DNA from: Chitinophagaceae bacterium | Lineage (GTDB): Bacteria; Bacteroidota; Bacteroidia; Chitinophagales; UBA10324 | Assembly (NCBI GenBank): GCA_016717285.1 | Contig: JADKFU010000005.1 | Span: 1,534,501-1,598,500 of the forward strand | Direction: 5' to 3' | DNA length: 64,000 bases | Shown here: positions 7,372 to 15,694 of the stretch, in pieces | Numbering within the stretch: position 1 is the first letter of the stretch | Layout: each line of letters starts with the position of its first letter | Translations under genes and position numbers: made by a program | The notes under the pieces: generated by a model | What the model was told of the DNA's origin: nothing | Databases searched by the model: none | Seen by the model: the letters and a program-made list of their open reading frames with translations, nothing else

Positions 7372-8859
7372 TTAATGTTGAACCACCACCTTCTCGCTCC
7401 AAACCATTTTTCCTTCACATGTTACCGATGCCAGGTAAACGCCGGAAGACAAACCCCTCACATTTAACAACCGATTTTTGAAGTAGTGGAATAAAGAGAC
7501 GAATGCTACTTTTACACCATTGATGTCATATAAATTCAGCAGGCAATCTTCTTTTGTACTGTAAACAACATTGAGCCATTCCTTTGCCGGATTGGGAGCA
7601 ATATGAAAGTTGTTTTGAAATATAAATATGTCCTCAGTTGAATTATAAAGCGTATCACAAGGTGAATTTATTAAAGGCCCTAGATCGTAGTTGGGAAAAT
7701 TGGGAATGCTGGTAATATTGAAGTGCGGTAATACTATTGAGCTTTGAACTAAATCACAGCTTAGTCCTAGCGAATCCGGATTGTTTATTGTATGAAGATA
7801 ATAAGTACCGTTGCTAGTCGAAATATAAATTTTGTTATCCGGCGCTAATTGGGATAACCGGAACCATCTAGGTAAACCAGTTTGCGAGGTATCATAAGTT
7901 GCTACATGAATTACAGAAGATGGAATATCACTTGCCAACATGTCATATTGAAATACATTTAGAAAACCAATAACGTATAAAAATCGACTGTTCGCGGAAA
8001 ACATACAACTTGTGATTAATGAAGAATCAGGAACATTAATCAAAATTTGATTACTGAACTCACCGGTGCAACGGTCAAATTGTTGAATGTCAACGCTGTC
8101 TTTGGGGCTCAGGTTTGCATACCAGTTGCCATCAGGAGAAAATACTGCATAACCATAAATATCATAGATCATAGGAGATCCGATATTTTGCTCATAAGGT
8201 CCGAAAATACCATCTGGATTAACAAGGAGTTTGTAATATTTGTTAGTGCGATATTCATGGCTGATCACCCACCAATCCCTTCCGTTTGCATGTTTACAAG
8301 CCGTTAAACGGCCTAAAGTCATTGTGTCAATTATAATAGGTATTTTCTTTTTGTCAGCTACAATTCCTCCAAGTCCTCCATCTAATGTCATATCAACTTC
8401 GCTGTATCTTAATTCCAATGGTTGACCATCATAACCGGTTGGAGGAAAAATTTCCTCTGCGGATTCGTGAAATAGATAAAAAGTTTTATCATCCTCAGGT
8501 TTGGGTATCACCAAAGCTCCCTGAGGAATTGGTAAACCATAGATATATTCTTCAGTTACAAATCCAGGATTGAAATCTGCAGTATTCCATAAGCTATCGT
8601 GATTCCGGTTCTTAATGTAACTACCATTGGTATAAAAAAGTAGTTCTCCAGTCGTATCACAGATAGAGGCATCAGTGAAATAAAAAAACATCGATTTATT
8701 GAAAGTAAATGTGTCCAGATTACCATTGCTGAAATAAAGTCCTTGCGTCTTATCGAAATCAAAACCCATCATCCAAACATTGTTTCTGTTTTGAGCATTT
8801 CCATCATTACAATGAATAATTCCTCCAATTCCTAATAATACTATAAGAGCAGTTCTCAT
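7372..8859 (-). CDS. T9SS-exported protein of unknown function, copy A2
   Basis: 495 residues, same length and architecture as A1 at 5124-6611: a signal peptide (ALIVLLGIGGIIHCNDGNAQ), propeller-like blades, and a T9SS domain opening FHIAPNPAKEWLNVVY and ending KVVVQH. Differences from A1 are spread through the middle (for example FPPTGYDGQPLELRYSEVD against FLLPGYDVNPLSLRYSLID), while several DNA stretches are identical. It starts 3 bp after the stop of B2, the same spacing as B1 to A1, so the two-gene unit was duplicated as a block. Function is unknown. Confidence 0.85.
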   Translation of the reverse strand: MRTALIVLLGIGGIIHCNDGNAQNRNNVWMMGFDFDKTQGLYFSNGNLDTFTFNKSMFFYFTDASICDTTGELLFYTNGSYIKNRNHDSLWNTADFNPGFVTEEYIYGLPIPQGALVIPKPEDDKTFYLFHESAEEIFPPTGYDGQPLELRYSEVDMTLDGGLGGIVADKKKIPIIIDTMTLGRLTACKHANGRDWWVISHEYRTNKYYKLLVNPDGIFGPYEQNIGSPMIYDIYGYAVFSPDGNWYANLSPKDSVDIQQFDRCTGEFSNQILINVPDSSLITSCMFSANSRFLYVIGFLNVFQYDMLASDIPSSVIHVATYDTSQTGLPRWFRLSQLAPDNKIYISTSNGTYYLHTINNPDSLGLSCDLVQSSIVLPHFNITSIPNFPNYDLGPLINSPCDTLYNSTEDIFIFQNNFHIAPNPAKEWLNVVYSTKEDCLLNLYDINGVKVAFVSLFHYFKNRLLNVRGLSSGVYLASVTCEGKMVWSEKVVVQH

Positions 8860-8862
8860 AAT

Positions 8863-9600
8863 TTAATCATTAATGAGAATTACTTTATCAATTAATTGTA
8901 GTTGATCATTAGAACGAATAAACAAGTTATAGAAAGTAGGGCTAAATTGCGAAAGATCAATCTCTATTTCGCCGGATTTATTCATTAAGCTAATTGTTTT
9001 TAAATTTCTGCCAAGAATATCCTGCAAAATTACAAAACAGGGTTCTGTGGTATCATATGAATACTTAAATTTCACAATCCCATCGGTTGGATTAGGGTAT
9101 AAAGAAAAAAAGCTAAGAATTCCTTTATAGCTATCATGCACCTTTGGACTCACATCGCAGATATCTCTATCATTCCAAAAGAGGGTGTCATTGACACTTC
9201 TGAGCAAGACTCTCGCTTTGAACACTGCAAGGCCTCCTTCATAAGGACACTGATCAGCAATATTAAAAAGATCCGAAATTTCCCCAGAGCTGAAAGCAAA
9301 CCCTGTGCTATTAAAGTTATTCAGAAAGATTTCATTTACAGCTTTACGATTGTCTATAAATACCTCGTCATCTTCAATCCTGTCATTTTCAATAGTTGCC
9401 AATTGTCGAATAATTTCAATTCCAGCAACACCGATTGCAGTATCGGACATGGCGCCAATCAATGAGTCAACACGATAGAGATAACTTATCGGATTGCTTT
9501 GCACAGTATCATAAAAGTTTTCTAATATCACATTCTCGTTTCTAAACTCTTCATGATCACTTAATGATTTATACAAGGTGGATTTTAAATTAAACATCAA
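8863..9600 (-). CDS. T9SS sorting-domain protein, probably truncated, copy B2
   Basis: 245 residues, homologous to B1. It contains FRNENVILENFYDTVQSNP, DQCPYEGGLAVFKARVLL and a sorting domain opening FSLYPNPTDGIVKF. No signal peptide is present. The frame is open for about 10 codons above the TTG start (VESRYTGENASQ) without a good start. This suggests it is the C-terminal tail of a once larger surface protein whose upstream part was replaced by the region carrying the neighbouring SBBP gene. It may still be expressed as the first gene of the B2-A2 unit. Confidence 0.6.
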   Translation of the reverse strand: MMFNLKSTLYKSLSDHEEFRNENVILENFYDTVQSNPISYLYRVDSLIGAMSDTAIGVAGIEIIRQLATIENDRIEDDEVFIDNRKAVNEIFLNNFNSTGFAFSSGEISDLFNIADQCPYEGGLAVFKARVLLRSVNDTLFWNDRDICDVSPKVHDSYKGILSFFSLYPNPTDGIVKFKYSYDTTEPCFVILQDILGRNLKTISLMNKSGEIEIDLSQFSPTFYNLFIRSNDQLQLIDKVILIND

Positions 9601-9651
9601 TTGGCTTGCATTTTCCCCAGTGTAGCGAGACTCAACTCAGTCCTATTGATT

Positions 9652-11343
9652 TCAATAGCCCACCACTATCTTTTTCGTAACCCTGCTTCCGCCTGAACTG
9701 ATCTGAATAAAATACATTCCTTTTTCCAGCACAAAAAAATCGCAGGTATTATTGTTTGGGTGAAACTGATGCACTGTTTGTCCGAATCCATTCGTAATTT
9801 TTAATTCATCAATCACGTGTTGACATGCTACATGGAAAAATCCCTGGCCGGGATTGGGATAAATGGTTACCTCGCCAATGGAACCGGAAGTTTCGTGAAT
9901 GCCTGTCTGGTTGGCATTACCCACTTTCATTTGAAAAGCATCTAAACCTCCGGATGAAGTCAATTCATAGGTGGTAGCTTCGGGATCAAAATCAACGGTT
10001 TCAGTAAAATATCCCGTTACATAAATGTTCTTATCCGCATCCAGCGTCATTCCAACTCCGATATCATTTCCATCGCCACCAATGTTTTTTACCCAAATAA
10101 GATTTCCCGACGCATCTAATTTGCAAATAAAAATATCGTCGTCTCCAGTTGCAGTAACATTGGTGGTGCCTGTTCCGGGGTCGAAGTCCGTTGTCCCCTG
10201 GAAATAACCGGTGGAGTAAATATTTCCATCAGCATCAAGCGACATGGAATTTACATACTCCACCAAAGTGCCGCTAATGCTCTTAACCCAACCTAAATTT
10301 CCCGCATTATCCAGCTTGCAAATAAACATGTCATACGTGCCCTGCGATGTCAGGTTATTTACTCCAGTGCCTGGGTCAAAGTCGGCAGTTCCTTTAAACT
10401 CACCGGCTATGAACACATTTCCTGCAACATCTGTGGTTACTTCGAATCCGTAATCCACATCGCTTCCTCCCATCCGATCGGCCCATATAAAATTGCCGGA
10501 CGCATCGAGCTTCGAAATAACCACATCATAATTTCCTGCGGAGGTAAGGTTATACGTGCTGGTGCCGGGATCAAAATCAGCGGTGCCATCAAAATAACCG
10601 ATCGTATATACATTTCCGGATCCATCTATAGCAACCGAAAGGGCAAAGTCCCAGATCGGGCCGCCCATACTTTTGACCCAGGAAAAATTTCCATTTGCGT
10701 CCAGTTTCAAAATAAAAATATCATATCCACCTGCGGCTGTCAGGTTATAGTTTGCCGTACCCGGATCAAAGTCGACTGTTCCGAAATAATCTCCTGTCAC
10801 ATATACATTCCCGGAATAATCGAGTGCTGCAGCAAAGGCTTCATCCTGGTCGGTGCTGCCCCAGCTCTTAGCCCATATAAAATTTCCTGCGGTATCCAGT
10901 TTAGAGATAAAGGCATCGTCCATACCGGCAGAAGAAAGGTTGTAGGTTGACGTACCAGGGTCAAAGTCTACGGTTCCAAGAAAGGTACCCATTGTGTACA
11001 CGTTACCCGATTGATCCAGAATCATCGAAAACACATGATCAAGCCCACCGCCCCCAAATTTTTTAGCCCAGATAAAATTGCCGGTTGGATCTGATTTTAG
11101 AATGTAAATATCATCATCACCTGATGACGTGAGGTTATAGGTTCCGGCACCCGCATCAAAATCCACTGTTCCCTGGAAGGTTCCGGTGGTGTACACATTT
11201 CCGGAAGCATCCACCTTTATGGCATGGCCAATATCATTGAAAGCGCTGCCGGCACTCTTAGCCCATAGAAGGTTTTGCGCGATGGTAGTAAAGGGACAGG
11301 AGAGAGAAAAAAGTAAAGTGACAACCAGGTAGTATTTTTTCAT
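9652..11343 (-). CDS. Secreted SBBP-repeat beta-propeller protein with T9SS sorting domain
   Basis: 563 residues. A signal peptide (YYLVVTLLFSLSCPFTTIAQ) is followed by about seven repeats of roughly 60 residues patterned WAKSxGG...D.SGNVYTTGTF.GTVDFDPGT.TYNLTSxGDDDIFI.KLDA.GNFI, the SBBP (beta-propeller) repeat. The end is a T9SS sorting domain (GEVTIYPNPGQGFFHVACQ...GMYFIQISSGG...KKIVVGY). The Asp-rich turns (VDFDPGT) are likely calcium-binding. It is probably a surface-exposed or released propeller. Its ligand is unknown. The start at 11343 is fixed by the signal peptide. Confidence 0.88.
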   Translation of the reverse strand: MKKYYLVVTLLFSLSCPFTTIAQNLLWAKSAGSAFNDIGHAIKVDASGNVYTTGTFQGTVDFDAGAGTYNLTSSGDDDIYILKSDPTGNFIWAKKFGGGGLDHVFSMILDQSGNVYTMGTFLGTVDFDPGTSTYNLSSAGMDDAFISKLDTAGNFIWAKSWGSTDQDEAFAAALDYSGNVYVTGDYFGTVDFDPGTANYNLTAAGGYDIFILKLDANGNFSWVKSMGGPIWDFALSVAIDGSGNVYTIGYFDGTADFDPGTSTYNLTSAGNYDVVISKLDASGNFIWADRMGGSDVDYGFEVTTDVAGNVFIAGEFKGTADFDPGTGVNNLTSQGTYDMFICKLDNAGNLGWVKSISGTLVEYVNSMSLDADGNIYSTGYFQGTTDFDPGTGTTNVTATGDDDIFICKLDASGNLIWVKNIGGDGNDIGVGMTLDADKNIYVTGYFTETVDFDPEATTYELTSSGGLDAFQMKVGNANQTGIHETSGSIGEVTIYPNPGQGFFHVACQHVIDELKITNGFGQTVHQFHPNNNTCDFFVLEKGMYFIQISSGGSRVTKKIVVGY

Positions 11344-11617
11344 TTTATTAATCCAAATATTTATGAAACTCTAAGTTATGATAATATAATGCTTCACTGA
11401 AATCTAAAGCAATGGTAAAATTAACACATGAATTGTGCGGGAAACAAATCCTGTTATTGTTCGGGAGCGTTGGATTATTAAGCGGGAAGTGAATTTTTGC
11501 CGGGAGTAACGATCATTCAAGTGGATATCATCTGCCGTGGCCACAGGGAAAAATATTCTGCCGGAAAATGGCTTTAGCTTTTAAAAGATGACATGCTTCT
11601 CACTTTACACCGTCACC

Positions 11618-11880
11618 ACTAGCGCAAGTCTTGGCAGAGCCCTGAGGCAAGGCGGACTTGTGCGGAAATCAAAATACCGTTATATTAAATGCGATTGTAT
11701 AAATGTATTGAAGTACATGCGTATGTTTTAATGACGAATCATGTTCACTTGATCATCAGTAAAGCTGAACCAGCAAAAACACTTCCGTTCATACTAGGAG
11801 ATCTGAAAAAAATTTTATACCGCCGCTGGTCCCGCTTGCTCCCCTCGAAACCTTGCCGGCGGAGAAACGGCGGTGTAGGA
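11618..11880 (+). mobile_element. RAYT fragment between two halves of the family I palindrome
   Basis: The left flank (11618-11672: GCGCAAGTCTTGGCAGAGCC, CTGAGGCAAGGCGGACTTG) and right flank (11817-11880: TACCGCCGC, CCCGCTTGCTCC, CCGGCGGAGA) are the two ends of the palindrome seen at 4.93 kb. Between them lies transposase-like coding sequence. The arrangement is what a REP-flanked RAYT unit would leave after large internal deletions. The 270 bp before it (11344-11617) hold no feature I recognise. Confidence 0.7.
11689..11826 (+). pseudogene. REP-associated tyrosine transposase (RAYT), internal fragment
   Basis: About 45 residues reading EVHAYVLMTNHVHLIISKAE and then KTLPFILGDLKK. The TNHVHLI segment is the HUH metal-binding motif of Y1/RAYT transposases, and the following residues match the helix leading to the catalytic tyrosine. 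Both the N-terminal strand and the tyrosine region are missing; the frame runs into the palindromic repeat. Not functional. Confidence 0.75.
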
Positions 11881-12088
11881 TATCGAAATCCTGGACCTGA
11901 AAGTTATGTACGAAAACGAAGAGGTACAGGACATTGAGGTACGCAAAATTCTCAAGTCAGGTGAAGAAACCCATGACCTTGACCTCAACGGAAAAGAACG
12001 GGCGATAAAGAGCATTCGTATCACCTACAAAACTGTTCCTGCCACTTCGAAGGACAAGGCGCATCTTGAAATCTTGGGATTAAAATAG
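11879..12088 (+). pseudogene. C-terminal fragment of a DUF2541-like secreted protein
   Basis: The frame DIEILDLKVMYENEEVQDIE...SGEETHDLDLNGKERAIKSIRI...AHLEILGLK resembles the C-terminal half of the DUF2541-like beta-sandwich proteins (a pattern recalled rather than aligned). Its beginning is cut off exactly at the end of the family I palindrome (11880), so the repeat appears to have replaced the N-terminus. An internal ATG at 11906 could give a 60-residue peptide. It is followed by a terminator. Confidence 0.5.
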
Positions 12089-12109
12089 ACGTAGTATTTA
12101 TTTGATGCT

Positions 12110-12143
12110 AAAAGAGCCTGTGCAAAATGCACGGTCTTTTTTT
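12110..12143 (+). terminator. Intrinsic terminator
   Basis: AAAGAGCCTGTGC is opposed by GCACGGTCTTT around a short A-rich loop, followed by seven T residues. It closes the truncated gene at 11879-12088. Confidence 0.7.
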
Positions 12144-12153
12144 ATGAGCTTTG

Positions 12154-13347
12154 TTAATTTCTTTTCTGATCGTAGGGAATATAATTCTCCCAATACCATG
12201 GAGTAAAAGTATCGCCGATACAGGTCTTCAACAAGTATTTAAAAATACTTTCGGCATTATCACTGTTGCTGAGGATCAGCATGGCTGTTCCTTGCTCAGG
12301 AAATAAAATAACGTAGTGTTGAAAACCGTCTCCATGTCCTTCTTTGAAAGCACCTGTGCCATAGGGTGATTGTAACAGTACCCAGCCCAAACCATAACTC
12401 AATTCAATCGCATCATTGGATGTAGAATCACGGAACTGCAATGGACCAAATTGCTGGATCGACCGGATCCTGATCTGTGGTGTAAACATTTGTTTTGTAG
12501 TGGATGGCTTTATAAGTGTACTCGTCAGCATAGCTTCCATAAAAAAGTGTCAAGTCATCGAGTGTGGTTTCCAGCGTGCTGGCAGAACGGGCATCGTTGT
12601 CCTTATCTTTTCATACAGCTCCCCTGTAGCATTATGGCCTAAACAATAATCACTTTCAAATTTTTGTTGCCACGTGTAAGAAGAATTGTTCATTCCCAAT
12701 GGTTTGAAAACTTTTTCCTGCATCATTTCTTCCAATGATTTTCCAAGCAAATGCTCCAATACCACTTGAAGATATACCAGACCTTCTCCCGAATAACTAT
12801 ACCGCGAACCAGGCGTAAAATCAACTCTCAGCTTTTGATCCGGTTCATACCATCGCCAATTGGGAAATCCGGATGTATGATCAAGGCACATTCTCGCTGT
12901 GATCTTCTTATACAATGTATCAGTTTTCAGATCGCTGTAGTTGTCGTGCCATTTTTTAGTGGGCGTGTATTCATAAATGGGTTTCGGTAAATAATCCTGC
13001 AGCGGCTTATCCAAATCAAGAACACCTTCTTCTGCCAGTTGCATCACCATAAGCGCAAACACCGGCTTGCTTAAAGAAGCACCATAAATATTTGTGCTGT
13101 TTTTTATCGGCTCCTTTGTGTCGATCCGCTTGTATCCAAATGTTTTTTTATAGACAGGCTTGTTGTTGTTAAAAACACTGATGGCCAATCCCTGCACGTT
13201 GGCTGCATTCACTAAGTATTGAATGGAATCGTCCATCGCGGCAAAAGAGATCTTGCTTTTATCAAGTCGCCTGATGGATTGTGCATTTGCTGCAAGCTCC
13301 ATTACTGTACAGAAAATAATCAGCAAGAATACTTTTTGACGGGACAT
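12154..13347 (-). pseudogene. Beta-lactamase-family serine hydrolase, broken by two compensating frameshifts
   Basis: The N-terminal part (12550-13347) has a signal peptide (VFLLIIFCTVMELAANAQS), the SxxK motif SLSK in GASLSKPVF, and YSYSGEG as the tyrosine motif. The C-terminal part (12154-12540) has HGDGF, the H/KxG motif. The link is lost: one A appears to be missing in the minus-strand AAAA run at 12608-12611, and one T appears extra in the TTTTTT run at 12541-12546. Between them the correct residues (DKDNDARSASTLETTLDDLT) are readable in a third frame. As written, the first part stops at TGA. With both runs corrected, a normal serine hydrolase of about 397 residues results, likely a periplasmic esterase or peptidase. 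Confidence 0.8.
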
Positions 13348-13479
13348 GTGTATTGCTTTCGGTGTTATCTCAAGAGTAATTTGAAGAAGGTAAAGTAGTC
13401 AATAATAAAAGGGAACGCGGGAAATAATAATAGCGGCAGGAGATCAGGAATGACACGGACTAACAAGTAAGGCGCAATT

Positions 13480-13514
13480 AAAAAGCCGTGTCCCTTTCGG
13501 TGACACGGCTTCTG
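13480..13514. terminator. Strong hairpin, possible bidirectional terminator
   Basis: AAGCCGTGTC pairs perfectly with GACACGGCTT across a CCTTTCGGT loop, with A-runs on the left and T/A-runs on the right. Read on the minus strand it ends CTTTTTAATTG. No intact gene ends here now on the minus strand. Confidence 0.55.
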
Positions 13515-13700
13515 AAAAAAAAATATAAAAGCCAGGAATATGAATGGTTGTATAAAGGTGAATTTAAAGTTTTAAAAAATCATTATTCTACATTCACTGA
13601 AGTAGCTGAAGCTAATTCAGTGAATGTAGGTGACTCTTTGATAATAAAATATTCCAAACGAAATCCAGAGAATAATACAATTATTGGATTAAAAAACTAA
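13488..13700 (+). CDS. Small protein or gene fragment of unknown function
   Basis: 70 codons: MSLSVTRLLKKKYKSQEYEW and then an acidic/amphipathic C-terminal part ending NPENNTIIGLKN. The start lies inside the hairpin at 13480-13514, which makes translation from here doubtful; a later start is possible. The composition looks protein-like rather than random. I do not recognise it. It could be the tail of a lost membrane or immunity protein within the repeat-rich island. Confidence 0.3.
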   Translation: MSLSVTRLLKKKYKSQEYEWLYKGEFKVLKNHYSTFTEVAEANSVNVGDSLIIKYSKRNPENNTIIGLKN

Positions 13701-13788
13701 AGCCCTAAACAGGAAAGTGAATAAATGAAACAAAAAAACTACCGCTAATTTCCGGTTAATTGGGATTGGCAAAAAATTGCCCGCAATC

Positions 13789-13959
13789 ATGAGCCGCAAA
13801 TACAAATTTCTAAATAAAGAAGGGCTTTACTTTGTTAGCTTTGCCATAATCAACTGGATTGATCTATTTGTTCGCGATGAATACTTTTCAATAAGCGTTG
13901 ACAGCCTGGATTATTACAGAAAGGAAAAGGGATTGGAGATTTATTGTTGGTTCCGATAA
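13789..13959 (+). pseudogene. RAYT transposase, N-terminal fragment
   Basis: 57 codons starting MSRKYKFLNKEGLYFVSFA, then NWIDLFVRDEYF and GLEIYCWFR. This is the first strand-helix part of a REP-associated tyrosine transposase, which should continue CWCIMTNHVHLI. The frame stops just before the HUH motif and nothing after it restores the protein. It belongs to the same superfamily as the fragments at 11.7, 24.4 and 26.1 kb. Confidence 0.75.
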
Positions 13960-14080
13960 AATCGGGTTTTGGACTTTAGAGTTTTAACGGGACACACGGC
14001 ACCTTGCGCCAGCATGTGGAGCATGGAGAGCGAGTATAAAAACCTCTTGACATTACCAAACAACAACCAAACAAAGTTTT

Positions 14081-14088
14081 TAAATTTG
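14081..14088 (+). promoter_or_regulatory. -7 box upstream of the DUF433 antitoxin gene
   Basis: TAAATTTG matches TAnnTTTG and lies 21 bp before the ATG at 14109. No -33 TTTG is visible at the usual distance. Confidence 0.45.
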
Positions 14089-14108
14089 CGAGTATAATTA
14101 CAAAAAAC

Positions 14109-14342
14109 ATGAAAGATCAAATCATCAACATTGACCCGGAAATACTCGGTGGAACTCCGGTTTTTAACGGAACCAGGGTGCCTATTAAAAACCTATTTGA
14201 TTATATAGAAACCGGCGAATCAATTGACTTTTTCCTTGATGATTTTGAAGGTGTTACCAGGGAGCAGGTTATCAGATTACTTGAAATGTCAAAGAACTTG
14301 TTAGAATCATCTTCAAATATTCTACATGAAAATATTGCTTGA
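14109..14342 (+). CDS. DUF433 antitoxin
   Basis: 77 residues starting MKDQIINIDPEILGGTPVFN and continuing GTRVPIKNLFDYIETG. The D-P-x-I-x-x-G-x-P-x-F-x-G-T-R-V-P-V/I pattern is the signature of DUF433 (VapB50-like), a winged-helix DNA-binding family typically encoded just before a DUF5615 PIN-like protein. It overlaps the next gene by 17 bp, implying translational coupling. By analogy it represses its own promoter and neutralises the partner nuclease. Confidence 0.88.
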   Translation: MKDQIINIDPEILGGTPVFNGTRVPIKNLFDYIETGESIDFFLDDFEGVTREQVIRLLEMSKNLLESSSNILHENIA

Positions 14343-14652
14343 TGAATGCGTAACAAAGCACTTGAAGCCTTTTCTAATTGGTCATGAAGTTGCTACAGTT
14401 AGAGAGATGAAATGGAGTGGAATAAAAAATGGTGAACTCATGAGACGCTGCGTGGAAAGTCAATTTGAAATACTTTTGACCATCGACAAAAATTTGAAGA
14501 ATCAACAAAATTTTGAAAAGTATCCGTTGAGTATAGTTGTTTTCAATTCTGTAACAAGCAAGATTGAAGAACTTAAAGAATTTATTCCCCTATTTCAAAT
14601 GAAGATTAACAGCTTTGAAAAACATCGCGCATACGTTTTGGAGAAGTCTTAA
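14326..14652 (+). CDS. DUF5615 PIN-like toxin
   Basis: 108 residues starting MKILLDECVTKHLKPFLIGH. The LLDECV acidic box, the EVATVREMKWSGIKNGEL stretch and LLTIDKNL are the conserved points of DUF5615/Mut7-C-like PIN-fold proteins, whose acidic residues would bind the catalytic metal for RNA cleavage. It overlaps the DUF433 gene. The protein looks complete, with the usual length. Toxicity and target are inferred only from the family. Confidence 0.87.
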   Translation: MKILLDECVTKHLKPFLIGHEVATVREMKWSGIKNGELMRRCVESQFEILLTIDKNLKNQQNFEKYPLSIVVFNSVTSKIEELKEFIPLFQMKINSFEKHRAYVLEKS

Positions 14653-14952
14653 GGAAATATACACCGCCGCCGTCGCCAGATTTTGAGCAGAGGTCATTTG
14701 CACCACGACTAATTTCTCATTTCTTTAAATCATAAACAAAATGGGATTAATCTGGAACCAAACGACTTCACTGTTCAATCAAAACCCTGTGCATAGTGTG
14801 CTATTGGAAATTGACAAGTTTGCCCAATACGTAAAATGCAGCACTAATATGTTCATCCAAAACAAAACCATGTAGCGCGGAATTCCCCTGTGTCCCGCCA
14901 CCTCACAACACAAGCTTTCAGGCAGAGACATTGAGGTGGCATAAAAAACAAC
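14653..14952. repeat. Repeat-rich gap with two partial family I palindromes
   Basis: TACACCGCCGCCGT (14658-14671) is one half-site. Bases 14876-14941 are an inverted copy of the left half of the 4.93-kb palindrome (GAATTCCCCTGTGTCCCGCC, AAGCTTTCAGGCAGAGACA). Between them is a 44-codon frame (14741-14875, MGLIWNQTTSLFNQNPVHSV...) that I cannot relate to any family and do not call as a gene. Confidence 0.6.
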
Positions 14953-14983
14953 TTCCCAATACGGGAACTTTTATTTACCTTTG
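14953..14983 (+). promoter_or_regulatory. higBA promoter with operator-like inverted repeat
   Basis: TACCTTTG at 14976-14983 matches the -7 consensus. TTCCC-aatac-GGGAA (14953-14967) occupies the -33 region and is a candidate operator for HigA autorepression. The -7 box overlaps a possible upstream TTG start, which argues that translation begins at TTG 14999. Confidence 0.55.
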
Positions 14984-14998
14984 ACAAAAGATGATCAA

Positions 14999-15292
14999 TT
15001 GAGAGTAATTGCGAAGAAAATTCTCAGAGAGTTTTGGGCAAAACATCGGGATTGCGAACAACAACTTAAATCCTGGTACCAGGAAGCTGAAAAGAGTGAA
15101 TGGAAGAATACCAACGAAATAAAGAAAGAATATCCAACAGCAAGCATTCCCGGTAACAACAGAGTTGTATTTAATATCAAGGGAAATAATTACAGGCTGA
15201 TTGTTAAGATTAATTTTCACTATCAAATGATGTGGATCCGATTTATAGGAACTCACAAAGAATATGACCGCATTGAAGCCAATAAAATTTGA
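14999..15292 (+). CDS. higB: HigB-type mRNA interferase toxin
   Basis: 97 residues reading RVIAKKILREFWAKHRDCEQ, LKSWYQEAEKSEWKN, SIPGNNRVVFNIKGNNYRLI and RFIGTHKEYDRI, the classic HigB (PF09907-type) toxin that cleaves ribosome-bound mRNA. It is complete to the end of the family. The start is taken as TTG 14999, because family members begin MRVI and the promoter box lies over the alternative TTG at 14981. The stop overlaps the candidate TTG of the next frame; higA follows by 5 bp. Confidence 0.9.
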   Translation: MRVIAKKILREFWAKHRDCEQQLKSWYQEAEKSEWKNTNEIKKEYPTASIPGNNRVVFNIKGNNYRLIVKINFHYQMMWIRFIGTHKEYDRIEANKI

Positions 15293-15297
15293 CGACT

Positions 15298-15654
15298 ATG
15301 AACTTAAAACCAATAAAAAGCAAGAAGGACTACCAACAAGCGCTCAGCAGGCTTGAAGTAATTTTTGATGCGGAAAAAGGGACTTCACAAGGTGATGAAT
15401 TGGAGATATTAGGAATATTGGTTGACCAATATGAAAATGAACATTTCCCGATCGGCCTGCCAGACCCTATTGAAGCCATTAAATTCAGGATGGAGCAACT
15501 TGGATATACGCAGACAGATCTGGCAAAGGTTGTCGGACTTAAAAGCAGGGCAAGCGAAATATTGAGTGGAAAGCGAAAACTATCCTTGGAAATGATCAGG
15601 CAACTCCATGACAAGTTGAATATTCCGACGGACGTTTTAATTCAGGCATACTAA
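15298..15654 (+). CDS. higA: HigA-type XRE antitoxin
   Basis: 118 residues starting MNLKPIKSKKDYQQALSRLE. The N-terminal half is acidic (EYENEHFPIG-type linker) and the C-terminal half is an XRE helix-turn-helix: MEQLGYTQTDLAKVVGLKSR, ASEILSGKRKLSLEMIRQLH. HigA binds HigB and the operon promoter. Here the DNA-binding domain is at the C-terminus, as in many HigA proteins of this subgroup. It forms an operon with higB. Confidence 0.9.
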   Translation: MNLKPIKSKKDYQQALSRLEVIFDAEKGTSQGDELEILGILVDQYENEHFPIGLPDPIEAIKFRMEQLGYTQTDLAKVVGLKSRASEILSGKRKLSLEMIRQLHDKLNIPTDVLIQAY

Positions 15655-15694
15655 ACGGTAAGAACCACTAACGCTAAGTTTATCATTTCGACAA

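Noticed and set aside
14741..14875. 44-codon frame beginning MGLIWNQTTSLFNQ
   Set aside because: Short, lies between repeat pieces, no homology recognised and no clear ribosome-binding or promoter signal; mentioned only in the gap entry.
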